64,000 nt of DNA from Microbacterium sp. cf046 (GTDB lineage Bacteria; Actinomycetota; Actinomycetes; Actinomycetales; Microbacteriaceae). The stretch's first letter is position 1, and every line of letters begins with the position of its first letter. Shown piece after piece: positions 8,196 to 16,929 of the stretch. The translations under genes and the position numbers were made by a program. A model generated the notes under the pieces. The model was given only the letters and a program-made list of their open reading frames with translations, did not search any database and had not been told where the DNA came from. The stretch is from assembly GCF_900114345.1 (NCBI RefSeq), contig NZ_FOZJ01000001.1, positions 558,001-622,000 of the forward strand, given 5' to 3'.

Positions 8196-9551
8196 ATGCC
8201 AGGGAACCTCAGCGTCTCGGACCTGTACGCCGCGATCGCGGCCGACGAGATCGACACCGTGATCGTCGCCTTCGCCGACGCGCAGGGCCGTCTGGTCGGC
8301 AAGCGCGTGTCGGCCCGTCTCTTCCAGGAGGAGGTCCTCCCGCACGGGGCGGAGGCCTGCAACTACCTGCTGTCGGTCGACGTCGACATGAACACGGTCG
8401 ACGGCTATGCGATGTCGAGCTGGGAGAAGGGGTACGGCGACATGATGCTGCTGTCCGACCCCGCGACCCTTCGGCGGATCCCGTGGATGCCGGGCACGGC
8501 GCTCGTGATGGCGGATCTCGAGTGGGAGGGCGGCGACCCGGTCGCCCAGTCGCCGCGCGCGATCCTCAAGCACCAGCGCGCACGCCTCGCCGAACGCGGA
8601 CTGACCGCCTATGCGGGCACCGAGCTCGAGTTCATCGTCTTCGACGACACGTATCGGGATGCCTGGGCCAAGGGCTACCGCGACCTCAGACCGTCGACGG
8701 ACTACAACGTCGACTACGACCTGCTCGCCTCGGGTCGGCTCGAACCGCTGCTGCGCGATATCCGCCGTGGCATGGACGGCGCCGGGATGTACTGCGAAGG
8801 CGTCAAGGGGGAGTGCAACCTCGGCCAGCAGGAGATCGCGTTCCGCTACGCCGAGGTGCTCGAGACGGCCGACCAGCACTCGATCTACAAGAACGGTGCG
8901 AAGGAGATCGCCGAGAAGCACGGCAAGGCGCTCACCTTCATGGCGAAGTTCAACGAGCGCGAGGGCAACAGCTGCCACATCCACCTGTCGGTGCGCGGCG
9001 ACGACGGCACTCCGGTCATGGCGGGCGACGGCGAGTACGGGTTCAGTCCCTTCATGGAGCACTGGATCGCCGGCATCCTGGCGACGCTGCGGGAGTTCAC
9101 GCTGCTGTACGCGCCGACGATCAACTCGTACAAGCGCTACCAGAAGGGCACGTTCGCGCCGACCGGCGTGGCGTGGGGGCTCGACAACCGCACATGCGCG
9201 CTGCGCGTGATCGGGCACGGCCAGTCGCTGCGCCCCGAGAACCGCGTGCCCGGCGGCGACGTCAACCCGTACCTCGCGATCTCGGCGATCATCGCAGGAG
9301 GTCTGTACGGCGTCGAGAACGAGCTGCCGATGCCCGACCCGCTCGCCGGGAACGCGTACTCGTCGGGTGTCGACCACCTGCCCACCACGCTGCGCGACGC
9401 CGCGCAGCTGTTCGAAGAGTCCTCGGTCGCCCGGGCGGCCTTCGGCGACGACATGGTGGAGCACTACCTGCATCAGGCGCGGATCGAGGTCGAGGCCTAT
9501 GACGCCGCCGTGACGGACTGGGAGCGGATCCGTGGTTTCGAACGTCTCTGA
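8196..9551 (+). CDS. Glutamine-synthetase-like gamma-glutamyl amine ligase (PuuA/GlnA4 type)
   Basis: A 451-residue type-I glutamine-synthetase-fold ligase that would join glutamate to an amine using ATP. Metal and substrate motifs are present: GTELEFIVF (about 141-149), KGECNLGQQEIAFRYAE, NSCHIHLS (the NXXHXHXS pattern of this fold) and the ATP/glutamate region NRTCALRVIGHG. It lacks the features of a housekeeping GlnA context. It sits in an operon with a gamma-glutamyl hydrolase and an aldehyde dehydrogenase and faces an amine permease. By comparison with E. coli PuuA (gamma-glutamylputrescine) and Streptomyces GlnA4 (gamma-glutamylethanolamide), the product is a gamma-glutamyl amide. The last codons overlap the next gene by 20 bp. 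Confidence 0.88.
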   Translation: MPGNLSVSDLYAAIAADEIDTVIVAFADAQGRLVGKRVSARLFQEEVLPHGAEACNYLLSVDVDMNTVDGYAMSSWEKGYGDMMLLSDPATLRRIPWMPGTALVMADLEWEGGDPVAQSPRAILKHQRARLAERGLTAYAGTELEFIVFDDTYRDAWAKGYRDLRPSTDYNVDYDLLASGRLEPLLRDIRRGMDGAGMYCEGVKGECNLGQQEIAFRYAEVLETADQHSIYKNGAKEIAEKHGKALTFMAKFNEREGNSCHIHLSVRGDDGTPVMAGDGEYGFSPFMEHWIAGILATLREFTLLYAPTINSYKRYQKGTFAPTGVAWGLDNRTCALRVIGHGQSLRPENRVPGGDVNPYLAISAIIAGGLYGVENELPMPDPLAGNAYSSGVDHLPTTLRDAAQLFEESSVARAAFGDDMVEHYLHQARIEVEAYDAAVTDWERIRGFERL

Positions 9552-10317
9552 CGACCCGCGCTCGACGCACCGGCGGGCGCCGGTGATCGGGCTGACGACC
9601 TACCTCGAGCAGGCCAAGCAGGGCGTGTGGGACGTTCAGGCGGCATTCCTGCCGCACGTGTACTTCGACGCCGTGTCGGCCTCGGGCGGTGTCGCCGTCC
9701 TGCTTCCGCCGCAGCCGAACGCGGAGCTCGCGGCATCCGTCGTCCTGGACGGCCTCGACGGGCTGATCCTCACCGGCGGCAAGGATGTGCAGCCGGAGCT
9801 GTACGGCGCGGAGCGGCATCCGCTCACCGACGAGCCGCGACCCGATCGCGACGACTGGGAGCTGGCGCTGTTCCGAGGCGCCGACGAGCGGCGGATCCCG
9901 GTGCTCGCGATCTGCCGGGGCTTCCAGCTCGTGAACGTCGCGCGAGGGGGAACACTGCACCAGCACCTGCCCGAGGCACTCGGAACCGAGCGCTACCGGG
10001 TCGGAGGCGGCGTCTTCGCCTCCAATTCCGTGCAGGTGGATCAGGGCACCGCGCTGGCCGCCCTCGTGGGCGAGGACGACCTCGCCGTGCACAGCTATCA
10101 CCACCAGGGCGTCGACCGGCTCGGCGAGGGACTCGTGGTCACCGCGCGCACCGACGACGGGCTGGCGCAGGCCTTCGAATCCACAGGCGACGGGTATGTG
10201 CTCGGCGTGCAGTGGCATCCGGAGCAGGACCTCGAGGACCGCCGGCTGTTCGCGGGACTCGTGGCCGCGGCATCCGAGTATGCCGCTTCACGCATGCAGT
10301 CGGAGGCGGTCTCGTGA
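9532..10317 (+). CDS. Class-I glutamine amidotransferase-like gamma-glutamyl amide hydrolase (PuuD type)
   Basis: A 261-residue peptidase C26-type hydrolase that would remove the glutamyl group after the amine moiety has been oxidised. The catalytic triad can be read: Cys128 in LAICRGFQLVN, and His229 and Glu231 in GVQWHPE. The TGGKDVQPELYG loop is typical of PuuD/C26 proteins. The GTG start at 9532 lies inside the end of the ligase gene. The next gene starts on a GTGA overlap with this stop. The order ligase-hydrolase-aldehyde dehydrogenase supports one coupled pathway. Confidence 0.9.
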   Translation: MVSNVSDDPRSTHRRAPVIGLTTYLEQAKQGVWDVQAAFLPHVYFDAVSASGGVAVLLPPQPNAELAASVVLDGLDGLILTGGKDVQPELYGAERHPLTDEPRPDRDDWELALFRGADERRIPVLAICRGFQLVNVARGGTLHQHLPEALGTERYRVGGGVFASNSVQVDQGTALAALVGEDDLAVHSYHHQGVDRLGEGLVVTARTDDGLAQAFESTGDGYVLGVQWHPEQDLEDRRLFAGLVAAASEYAASRMQSEAVS

Positions 10318-11681
10318 CCGAGGGCTTCACGGTCATCAACCCTGCGACGGCCGCCCCGATCCGCGAGGTCGCGAGGGCCGGGATCGTCGATGTGGATGCG
10401 GCGATCACCCGCGCAGTCCGTGCACAGCGCTCCTGGTCGGGCCTCGCACCGATCGCCCGTGCCGACGCGCTGCGCGCATTCGCCCGGGTCGTCGAGACGC
10501 ACGTCGAGGAGCTCGCACTGCTCGAGGTGCTCAACTCCGGGCATCCGATCAGCTCCGCCCGGTGGGAGGCGTCGCACGTCGCACAGGTGCTGAACTACTA
10601 CGCCGGCGCGCCCGAGCGGCTGGCCGGTCAGCAGATCCCGGTGGCCGGCGGCATCGACATCACCTTCCACGAGCCGTACGGCGTGGTCGGGATCATCGTG
10701 CCGTGGAACTTCCCGATGACGATCGCCGCGTGGGGCTTCGCGCCCGCGCTCGCCGCCGGCAATGCCGTCGTGCTCAAGCCCGCGGAGCTCACACCGCTCA
10801 CGGCCATGCGGCTCGGCGAGCTGGCCCTGGAGGCCGGGCTCCCCGAGGGGCTCTTCGAGGTGATCACCGGCTCCGGGTCGGTCGTCGGTCAGCGGTTCGT
10901 GTCGCATCCCGACGTGCGCAAGGTCGTCTTCACCGGCTCGACCGAGGTCGGGACGGATGTCGCCGCGGGCTGCGCCCGGGCGCTCAAGCCGGTGACCCTC
11001 GAGCTCGGCGGGAAGAGCGCGAACGTGATCTTCGAGGATGCCGATCTCGAGCGCGCGGCCGCGTCGGCGCCGGGGGCCGTGTTCGACAACGCGGGGCAGG
11101 ACTGCTGCGCGCGCAGCCGGATCCTGGTGCAGCGGTCGGTGTTCGACCGCTTCCTCGAGCTGCTCGAGCCCGCGGTCGCGGACTGGCGGGTGGGCGACCC
11201 GCACGACGAGGCGACGGAGATGGGCCCGCTCATCTCGGCTGCGCATCGCGACACGGTGACGCCGTTCATCAAGCACTCGCGCGTCGCGTTCCGCGGTTCG
11301 GCACCGGGGGGTCCGGGATTCTGGTTCGCCCCTGCGGTCGTGCTCCCCGAGAGCCGTCAGGACCGTGTCGCGCAGCACGAGATCTTCGGCCCGATCGTCG
11401 CGGTGCTGCCGTTCGAGGACGAGGCCGACGCGATCGCCCTCGCGAACGACACGATCTACGGCCTGGCGGGGTCGATCTGGACCGAGAACCTCGGGCGCGC
11501 CGTCCGCGTCGCGCGGGGGGTCAAGAGCGGGGTCCTGTCGGTCAACTCGCACTCGTCCGTCCGCTACACGACCCCGTTCGGCGGGATGAAGGCATCCGGT
11601 CTCGGGCGGGAGCTCGGGCCCGACGCGGCCGAGCGCTTCACCGAGACGAAGAACGTCTTCTTCGCGACGGACGGCGCCTGA
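10314..11681 (+). CDS. NAD(P)-dependent aldehyde dehydrogenase
   Basis: A 455-residue aldehyde dehydrogenase, a little short for the family (about 480-500). Key motifs are intact: VPWNFPMTIAAW (about 129-140), FTGSTEVG, general-base Glu230 in TLELGGKS, and nucleophile Cys264 in NAGQDCCARS. The C-terminal FGGMKASGLGRELG is typical. GTG at 10,314 overlaps the preceding TGA. In context it should oxidise the aldehyde made from a gamma-glutamylated amine or amino alcohol. No dedicated amine oxidase (PuuB-like) is present in the cluster, so the SDR that follows may supply the alcohol-to-aldehyde step. That last point is inference. Confidence 0.9.
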   Translation: MTEGFTVINPATAAPIREVARAGIVDVDAAITRAVRAQRSWSGLAPIARADALRAFARVVETHVEELALLEVLNSGHPISSARWEASHVAQVLNYYAGAPERLAGQQIPVAGGIDITFHEPYGVVGIIVPWNFPMTIAAWGFAPALAAGNAVVLKPAELTPLTAMRLGELALEAGLPEGLFEVITGSGSVVGQRFVSHPDVRKVVFTGSTEVGTDVAAGCARALKPVTLELGGKSANVIFEDADLERAAASAPGAVFDNAGQDCCARSRILVQRSVFDRFLELLEPAVADWRVGDPHDEATEMGPLISAAHRDTVTPFIKHSRVAFRGSAPGGPGFWFAPAVVLPESRQDRVAQHEIFGPIVAVLPFEDEADAIALANDTIYGLAGSIWTENLGRAVRVARGVKSGVLSVNSHSSVRYTTPFGGMKASGLGRELGPDAAERFTETKNVFFATDGA

Positions 11682-11731
11682 TGGGCGCGGCATCCCTCTC
11701 TCTCGATTCCATGTCCCACATTCACATCGTT

Positions 11732-11759
11732 CCCGAGGCCTGTGGGCGGCCTTTTCGGG
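11732..11759. terminator. Weak intra-operon hairpin
   Basis: CCCGAGGCC followed by GGCCTTTTCGGG forms an interrupted stem with internal Ts in the 103-bp gap between the aldehyde dehydrogenase and SDR genes. It may be an attenuating terminator that uncouples the SDR. Confidence 0.35.
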
Positions 11760-11784
11760 ACACCACCCACTCGGGAGCAGCGCA

Positions 11785-12564
11785 ATGACCGTCGATCTCA
11801 CTCAGCGACTCAAGGACCGCGTCGCCGTCATCACCGGCGGTGCGAGCGGTATCGGTCTGGCCACCGCCCGTCGGTTCGCCGCCGAGGGCGCGTTCGTGGT
11901 GATCGCCGACCTGGACCCGGCCAGCGGCGAGGCCGCGGCATCCGAGGTCGGCGGGGTCTACCGCCATGTGAACGTCGCGGATCAGGCATCCGTCGACGCG
12001 CTGTTCGACGGCGTCTTCGCCGAGTTCGGCCGGCTCGACATCGCGTTCAACAACGCCGGCATCTCCCCTGCGGACGACGACTCGATCGAGACCACCGAGC
12101 TGCCGGCCTGGGATCGCGTGCAGGACGTCAACCTCAAGAGCGTCTACCTGTGCTCGCGCGCAGCCCTGCGGCACATGGTTCCGCAGGGCAGCGGGTCGAT
12201 CATCAACACGGCCTCGTTCGTGGCCCTGCTGGGCTCGGCTACCTCGCAGATCAGCTACACGGCGTCCAAGGGCGGCGTGCTCGCGATGACGCGCGAGCTG
12301 GGTGTGCAGTTCGCGCGTCAGGGAATCCGCGTGAACGCCCTCTGCCCGGGCCCGGTCAACACACCGCTGCTGCAGGAGCTCTTCGCGAAGGACCCCGAGC
12401 GCGCGCAGCGCCGACTCGTCCACGTGCCGATGGGGCGCTTCGCCGAGCCCGATGAGCTCGCCGCCGCGGTCGCCTTCCTCGCGTCGGATGACGCATCGTT
12501 CATCACCGCGACCGCGTTCGTGGTCGACGGCGGCATCACCAACGCGTACGTGACACCCCTCTGA
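11785..12564 (+). CDS. Short-chain dehydrogenase/reductase
   Basis: A 259-residue classical SDR oxidoreductase. It shows the NAD-binding TGGASGIGLATA motif near residue 18, NNAGIS, and the catalytic Ser...Tyr-X-X-X-Lys set (Tyr and Lys in ISYTASKGGV). The C-terminal ALCPGPVNTPLL segment is also typical. It lies 103 bp downstream of the aldehyde dehydrogenase, same strand, and is followed by the FadR-type regulator. It could oxidise the hydroxyl of a gamma-glutamyl-ethanolamide-like intermediate to the aldehyde used by the upstream dehydrogenase; this role is inferred from position only. Confidence 0.85.
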   Translation: MTVDLTQRLKDRVAVITGGASGIGLATARRFAAEGAFVVIADLDPASGEAAASEVGGVYRHVNVADQASVDALFDGVFAEFGRLDIAFNNAGISPADDDSIETTELPAWDRVQDVNLKSVYLCSRAALRHMVPQGSGSIINTASFVALLGSATSQISYTASKGGVLAMTRELGVQFARQGIRVNALCPGPVNTPLLQELFAKDPERAQRRLVHVPMGRFAEPDELAAAVAFLASDDASFITATAFVVDGGITNAYVTPL

Positions 12565-12576
12565 GAGCCGACATGA

Positions 12577-12658
12577 GCAGAACTCCACCAGAGCGTCGGC
12601 GAACCCTGCGTATCACGCATGTTCCGTCCCGCCGCGCCGCAGAACGGTGGAGTTCTGC
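12577..12658. repeat. Long intergenic hairpin
   Basis: Perfect 13-bp arms GCAGAACTCCACC (12,577-12,589) and GGTGGAGTTCTGC (12,646-12,658) are separated by 56 bases, between the SDR stop and the regulator start. The layout resembles the elements at 5317 and 13,431. Confidence 0.6.
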
Positions 12659-12688
12659 CGGGCATACAGTCCGGAAGGTCGCGACACG

Positions 12689-13405
12689 ATGACTGAGGTG
12701 CCGCTCCGGGAAGTGCGCAGGGTCGTCTACCGGCCGCTGCGCGAAGGCAACGCGCTCGAGGACACCGTGGCGCGGCTCGTGCAGACCATCCGCCTGGGGG
12801 TGGTCGCGCCGGGGGAGTCGCTTCCGCCCGAGCGCGAGCTCGCCGGTCGGTACGAAGTCAGTCGCGACACCGTCCGTGAGGCGATCCGCGAGCTCGCGGA
12901 CACCGGGTTCCTCGTGCGTCGGCGCGGGCGCTACGGCGGCACGTTCGTCGCCGATCCGCTGCCCCAGCCCCCGCATCCTGGTGTGGTCCCGCTCGACGAA
13001 CTCGACGACGTGCTGGGTCTGCGCCGGGTGATCGAGGCCGGCGCCGCCCGCACCGCCGCGGGCCGGACGCTCACCCCCGAGGCGCGGGCCGACCTGTGGG
13101 AGCGGCACGAAGCGGCCTCAGGAGCGGAGGCAGCCGACTACCGCCGGCTCGACACGCTGCTCCACCTCACGATCGCCGAAGTCGCCGGCATCCCGTCGCT
13201 CGTCGCGATCGCGGCCGAGAACCGGGCACGGGTGAACGCATGGCTCGACACCTTCCCTCTGCTGCCGCGAAACATCGAGCACTCCAACGCCCAGCACGAG
13301 CGCATCGTCACGGCGATCCTGGCCGGGCGGGCGGATGCCGCCGAGGCGGCGACCCTGGAACACCTCGCCGGTTCCGAGGCTCTCTTGCGCGGCTTCCTCG
13401 CCTGA
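12689..13405 (+). CDS. FadR-subfamily GntR transcriptional regulator
   Basis: A 238-residue GntR regulator. The winged helix-turn-helix (about residues 25-90) contains LPPERELAGRYEVSRDTVRE and a RRRGRYGGTFV wing. The C-terminal FCD helical domain (about 100-235) includes LRRVIEAGAART, LDTLLHLTIAE and HERIVTAILAGRADAAE, the usual metal/effector-binding scaffold. The start at 12,689 follows the hairpin and gives an ordinary FadR length. Position at the end of the gamma-glutamylation cluster suggests it controls that cluster. It may act through the inverted repeat at 8082; that is untested inference. Confidence 0.87.
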   Translation: MTEVPLREVRRVVYRPLREGNALEDTVARLVQTIRLGVVAPGESLPPERELAGRYEVSRDTVREAIRELADTGFLVRRRGRYGGTFVADPLPQPPHPGVVPLDELDDVLGLRRVIEAGAARTAAGRTLTPEARADLWERHEAASGAEAADYRRLDTLLHLTIAEVAGIPSLVAIAAENRARVNAWLDTFPLLPRNIEHSNAQHERIVTAILAGRADAAEAATLEHLAGSEALLRGFLA

Positions 13406-13430
13406 GTCCCCTTGCCGCCCTGGCCACGCG

Positions 13431-13505
13431 AAACCACCCCTGCTCGCCGAATCCACCTGCGATGGGCGTGCCGAAACGGGTGGCTTCGGCGAGAAGAGGT
13501 GGTTT
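13431..13505. repeat. Long imperfect hairpin (21-nt arms)
   Basis: Arms at 13,431-13,451 and 13,485-13,505 are reverse complements with two mismatches (AAACCACC...CTCGCCGAA against TTCGGCGAG...GGTGGTTT). A shorter CCACC/GGTGG pair is nested inside. It lies just past the regulator gene and may act as a terminator or be a REP-like element. Confidence 0.65.
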
Positions 13506-13550
13506 GGCCGAAAGGGGCGATCGCGTAAAGGGCGGAGATACGCTGGACGG

Positions 13551-13949
13551 ATGCCGGAGGACAGCGAGACAGCCCATGAAGAGGAGCCGCCGGAGTTCCG
13601 CAACACCGCGCTGAGCGATGCGCTGCAGACGCAGGATCTCGCCGCAGTCGCGTTCGCACTCCGGCACGGACCGACGGTCGTGCCGCTGCAGCCCGCCGGC
13701 GCCGATGCTCCCGGCGAGGTGTGGACCTATCGCAACCCGACGTCGGGCACCGCCGCCCTGCTGCTGTTCAGCGACGTGTCGCGCAAGCCCGACTCGCTGC
13801 CACCGGCGGTCGCGCTGAACACCCCCGGCTGGCTGCGCGCGTTCCTCGGCCTGCACCAGGACGACATCTCGACGGTGTTCCTCGACATCGCCGGTCCGCA
13901 TCCGATGCAGGCGACGCCCGCGGACCTCATCGCCGCACTCGACGCCTGA
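13551..13949 (+). CDS. Small acidic protein of unknown function (SseB-like in style)
   Basis: A 132-residue protein with no motif I can name with confidence. It is acidic at the N-terminus (MPEDSETAHEEEPPEF) and then has alternating hydrophobic strands, notably GTAALLLFSDVSRKPDSLPPAVALNTPG followed by WLRAFLGLHQDDISTVFLDI. The layout resembles small SseB-type domains, but this is weak. The ATG at 13,551 was chosen because it is the first methionine after the hairpin and gives consistent codon use. It converges on radA with only 27 bases between stops. Confidence 0.6.
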   Translation: MPEDSETAHEEEPPEFRNTALSDALQTQDLAAVAFALRHGPTVVPLQPAGADAPGEVWTYRNPTSGTAALLLFSDVSRKPDSLPPAVALNTPGWLRAFLGLHQDDISTVFLDIAGPHPMQATPADLIAALDA

Positions 13950-13980
13950 CCGGCAGCCGCTCGCAGCCCAGGTCGGTCAG
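13946..13980. terminator. Possible bidirectional terminator between convergent genes
   Basis: CTGACCG (13,946-13,952) pairs with CGGTCAG (13,974-13,980) around a 21-nt loop; the stem overlaps both convergent stop codons. Confidence 0.4.
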
Positions 13981-15344
13981 AACTCGGGGAAGTCCTCGCC
14001 CGGAGCGCTTCTCGTCCGCGCCTTCACGTCGTTGAGCGCGCCGCGCAGGCTGCCCGAGCGGTTGTCGATCAGGTCGGTGTATCCGAGGCGCGCGGCCTCG
14101 CTGCGCCGCTGCGCGGTCTGGGTCACCGGACGCACCTCGCCGGCGAGACTCAGTTCGCCGATCGCAGCGAGCTGCTTCGGAGTCGATTCGTTGCGGACCG
14201 CCCCGGCGACCGCGATCGCGATCGCGAGATCGGCGGCCGGTTCGGTGAAGCGCACACCGCCGACCGTGGACACGTAGACGTCGAGGTTCGAGGTGACCAC
14301 ACCGGCCCGCTTCTCGAGGACGGCGAGCACCATCGCGACGCGGGCGCTGTCGACGCCGTTGACGATCCGCCTCGGGTTCGGCGCGCCGGTGACGATCGTG
14401 AGCGCCTGCACCTCGACCGGCAGCGCCCGCCGGCCTTCCAGCGCGATCGCGACGCAGGTTCCCGGCTCGGGACTGCCGTGACCGAGGAACAGCGCGCTCG
14501 GGTCGGCGACCTCGGCGATGCCCGATCCGGTCATGTCGAAGCATCCGACCTCGTCGGTCGGACCGAAGCGGTTCTTCAACGCGCGCACGAACCGCAGTGA
14601 GGTCTGCCGCTCGCCTTCGAACTGGCACACGACGTCGACGAGGTGCTCGAGGATGCGGGGTCCGGCGATCGAGCCGTCCTTCGTGACGTGCCCGACGATG
14701 ATCACCGGAAGCCCGCGCTCCTTCGCGACGCGGATCAGCGTCGATGCGACCTCGCGCACCTGGCTCGGGTGACCGGCCATACCCTCCGACATCGACGACG
14801 AGACGGTCTGGACCGAATCGACGATGAGGAGCTCGGGCGTGACCTCGTCGACGTGCCCGAGGATCGTCGCGAGGTCGGTCTCGGCGGCGATGTAGAGCTC
14901 GTCGTGCAGCGCCCCGGTGCGCTCGGCGCGGAGGCGCACCTGTCCGGTCGACTCCTCCGCGCTCGCGTACAAGACGCGCCGGCCTGCGCGGGCGCTCTGC
15001 GCCGCCACCTCGAGCAGCAGCGTCGACTTGCCCACGCCGGGCTCGCCCGACAGCAGGATCGCCGCGCCGGGGACGATGCCTCCGCCGAGCACGCGATCGA
15101 ACTCCCCGACGCCTGTCGTACGGCGCGGCGCATCGCGCGTGTCGATGGCCGTGATGGGTCGGGCTGCGCGGTCGGCGCTCGGTGCGACGGCGGCGACGGA
15201 TCGGGTCAGACCGACGGGTTCCGCCGCCTCGACGACAGTGCCCCACTGCTGGCACTCGCCGCAGCGGCCGACCCACTTCAGCGCCGTCCACCCGCACTCG
15301 GTGCACCGATACGGCGCGGTGGTGGTGGTGCGTCGGGTCGCCAT
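13977..15344 (-). CDS. radA: DNA repair protein RadA
   Basis: A 455-residue RadA (Sms) ATPase that promotes branch migration in recombination repair. All three family blocks are present. The first is an N-terminal C4 zinc finger (CTECGWTALKWVGRCGEC). The second is a RecA-like core with Walker A GEPGVGKST and the RadA-specific KNRFGPTDEVG motif. The third is a Lon-protease-like C-terminal domain (for example ALPVEVQALTIVTGAPNPRR and DLAIAIAVAGA). The longer open frame upstream was rejected; ATG at 15,344 gives the canonical MATRR...YRCTECGW start. It is divergent from an SRPBCC gene. Confidence 0.96.
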   Translation of the reverse strand: MATRRTTTTAPYRCTECGWTALKWVGRCGECQQWGTVVEAAEPVGLTRSVAAVAPSADRAARPITAIDTRDAPRRTTGVGEFDRVLGGGIVPGAAILLSGEPGVGKSTLLLEVAAQSARAGRRVLYASAEESTGQVRLRAERTGALHDELYIAAETDLATILGHVDEVTPELLIVDSVQTVSSSMSEGMAGHPSQVREVASTLIRVAKERGLPVIIVGHVTKDGSIAGPRILEHLVDVVCQFEGERQTSLRFVRALKNRFGPTDEVGCFDMTGSGIAEVADPSALFLGHGSPEPGTCVAIALEGRRALPVEVQALTIVTGAPNPRRIVNGVDSARVAMVLAVLEKRAGVVTSNLDVYVSTVGGVRFTEPAADLAIAIAVAGAVRNESTPKQLAAIGELSLAGEVRPVTQTAQRRSEAARLGYTDLIDNRSGSLRGALNDVKARTRSAPGEDFPEF

Positions 15345-15426
15345 GGTCCCAGGGTAGGCGTCGCCTGCGACAGAGGGATGCCGCACCGCGGTACCGCCCC
15401 GAGGTGAGGCGTCGTACGATCGCGGC

Positions 15427-15915
15427 ATGCGAGTCGATTCAGCCCAGCGTCGTATCTCCGTCCCCCGTGAGGTCGTCTTCCGCGCCTTCACCGATCCCGG
15501 CCGGCTGGGGTCGTGGCTGCCGCCGCGCGGCATGAGCGGCCGCCTCGAGGACGCCGACCTGCGCGCCGGCGGCGGGTTCCGCATGGTGCTGACGTACGAG
15601 TCCGACCAGGCCCGCGGCAAGACCACGGAGCACACGGATGTCACCGTCGTCCGCATCGTCGCGCTCGAACAGCCGTCGCGCGTGGTGTGGGAGGTCGAGT
15701 TCGAGTCGGACGACCCCGCGTTCGCCGGCACCATGTTCATGGAGTGGACCTTGGATGCCGTGAGCGAGGCGACCGAGATCACCGTCGAGGCCAGGGACGT
15801 GCCAGCTGGAATCGCCCCGGAGGACCACGTCGCGGGGCTCACTTCGTCGCTGGCGCAACTGGCAGGGCTCTTCGAGGGTGGCGCCGGCCGGAGCCTCGCC
15901 GACCCCGGCATCTAG
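15427..15915 (+). CDS. SRPBCC (AHSA1-type) domain protein
   Basis: A 162-residue single-domain START/SRPBCC protein. The opening MRVDSAQRRISVPREVVFRAFTDPGRLGSWLPP and the later PSRVVWEVEFESDDPAFAGTMFMEWTLDAV are typical of the AHSA1/activator-of-Hsp90-like superfamily. These bind hydrophobic ligands or serve as stress proteins. No catalytic role can be deduced. It is divergent from radA and converges on the lactate dehydrogenase gene. Confidence 0.8.
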   Translation: MRVDSAQRRISVPREVVFRAFTDPGRLGSWLPPRGMSGRLEDADLRAGGGFRMVLTYESDQARGKTTEHTDVTVVRIVALEQPSRVVWEVEFESDDPAFAGTMFMEWTLDAVSEATEITVEARDVPAGIAPEDHVAGLTSSLAQLAGLFEGGAGRSLADPGI

Positions 15916-15927
15916 GCCTGCCCGCCT

Positions 15928-16878
15928 TCAGCGAAGCGAGTCGGCCACCTCGCGAAGCGCATCGGCGGACCGTCGCAGCAGCCCCAGCTCGTTCGCCGAG
16001 TACGGCGTTTCGCGAATGGGCTTCGCGCCCGACGCGCTCACGAGCGACGGCACCGAGAGCGCGACCCCGCTGATGCCGTGGTAGTCGCTCAGCACCGTGC
16101 TGACCGGCATCACGGCGTGCTCGTCCCCGAGGATCGCCTCGATGATCCGTGCACTGGAGAGTCCGATCGCGAAGTTCGTCGCGCCCTTGCCCTGGATCAC
16201 CTTGTACGCGGCATCCCGCACGTCCACCGCGATCGCGTCGAGCTCGTCGGCGCTCATCCGCGGGTGGCCGTCGCTCTGCCATTCCAGGATGGGGACGGTG
16301 CCGATCGTGGCACTGGACCACAGCGGGAATTCGGTGTCGCCGTGCTCACCCACGATGTAGGCGTGCACGCTCGTGGTCGAGACCCCGGCGCGCTCGCCGA
16401 GCCTCCACCGCAGCCGCGAGGTGTCCAGCACCGTGCCCGAGGCGAAGATGCGCTCCGGTGGGAGATTGGTCTGGTCCTGGGCGAGCACGGTGAGCACATC
16501 GCACGGGTTGGTCACGATCACGTAGATCGCGTCCGGCGCGACCTCGAGCAGCTGCGGCAGCATCGTCTTGAGGATGCCGGCGTTCACGCCCGCGAGCTCG
16601 ATGCGGGACTGCCCGGGGTTCTGCTTCGCGCCGGCCGTGATCACCACGACGTGCGACCCGGCGACGACCGAGATGTCGCTGCCGCCGACGATGTCGCTCG
16701 TCCCGGTGAACTGCGTTCCGTGGGCGAGATCGAGCATCTCTGCCTCGACCTTCGCGGTGGCGATGTCGTACAGGGCGACGTGGCGCGCTGAGCCGCGGAT
16801 CAGTGCGGCATACGCGGTGCTTGCGCCGACGCTTCCGGCGCCGACCACGGTGAGCTTCGAGTTCTCGATGACCGACAT
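15928..16878 (-). CDS. ldh: L-lactate dehydrogenase
   Basis: A 316-residue NAD-dependent L-lactate dehydrogenase interconverting pyruvate and lactate. It shows GAGSVGASTAYA (about 12-23), the DLAHGTQF loop, VVITAGAKQNPGQSR (mobile loop with substrate Arg), VTNPCDVLT and the catalytic His motif VGEHGDTEFPLWSSA. The QNPGQSR loop favours lactate over malate dehydrogenase. Length is normal. It stands alone, convergent with the SRPBCC gene and about 50 bp from an MFS gene on the same strand. Confidence 0.93.
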   Translation of the reverse strand: MSVIENSKLTVVGAGSVGASTAYAALIRGSARHVALYDIATAKVEAEMLDLAHGTQFTGTSDIVGGSDISVVAGSHVVVITAGAKQNPGQSRIELAGVNAGILKTMLPQLLEVAPDAIYVIVTNPCDVLTVLAQDQTNLPPERIFASGTVLDTSRLRWRLGERAGVSTTSVHAYIVGEHGDTEFPLWSSATIGTVPILEWQSDGHPRMSADELDAIAVDVRDAAYKVIQGKGATNFAIGLSSARIIEAILGDEHAVMPVSTVLSDYHGISGVALSVPSLVSASGAKPIRETPYSANELGLLRRSADALREVADSLR

Positions 16879-16929
16879 GCGACCAGTGTGCCAGGGGCGC
16901 CGGGGCCGGTTCGCGTGAACGGGCCGGGT

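Noticed and set aside
15345..15911. Upstream extension of the radA frame (about 190 extra residues)
   Set aside because: RadA starts just before its C4 zinc finger. The extension is antisense to the SRPBCC gene and has no ribosome-binding site at its start.
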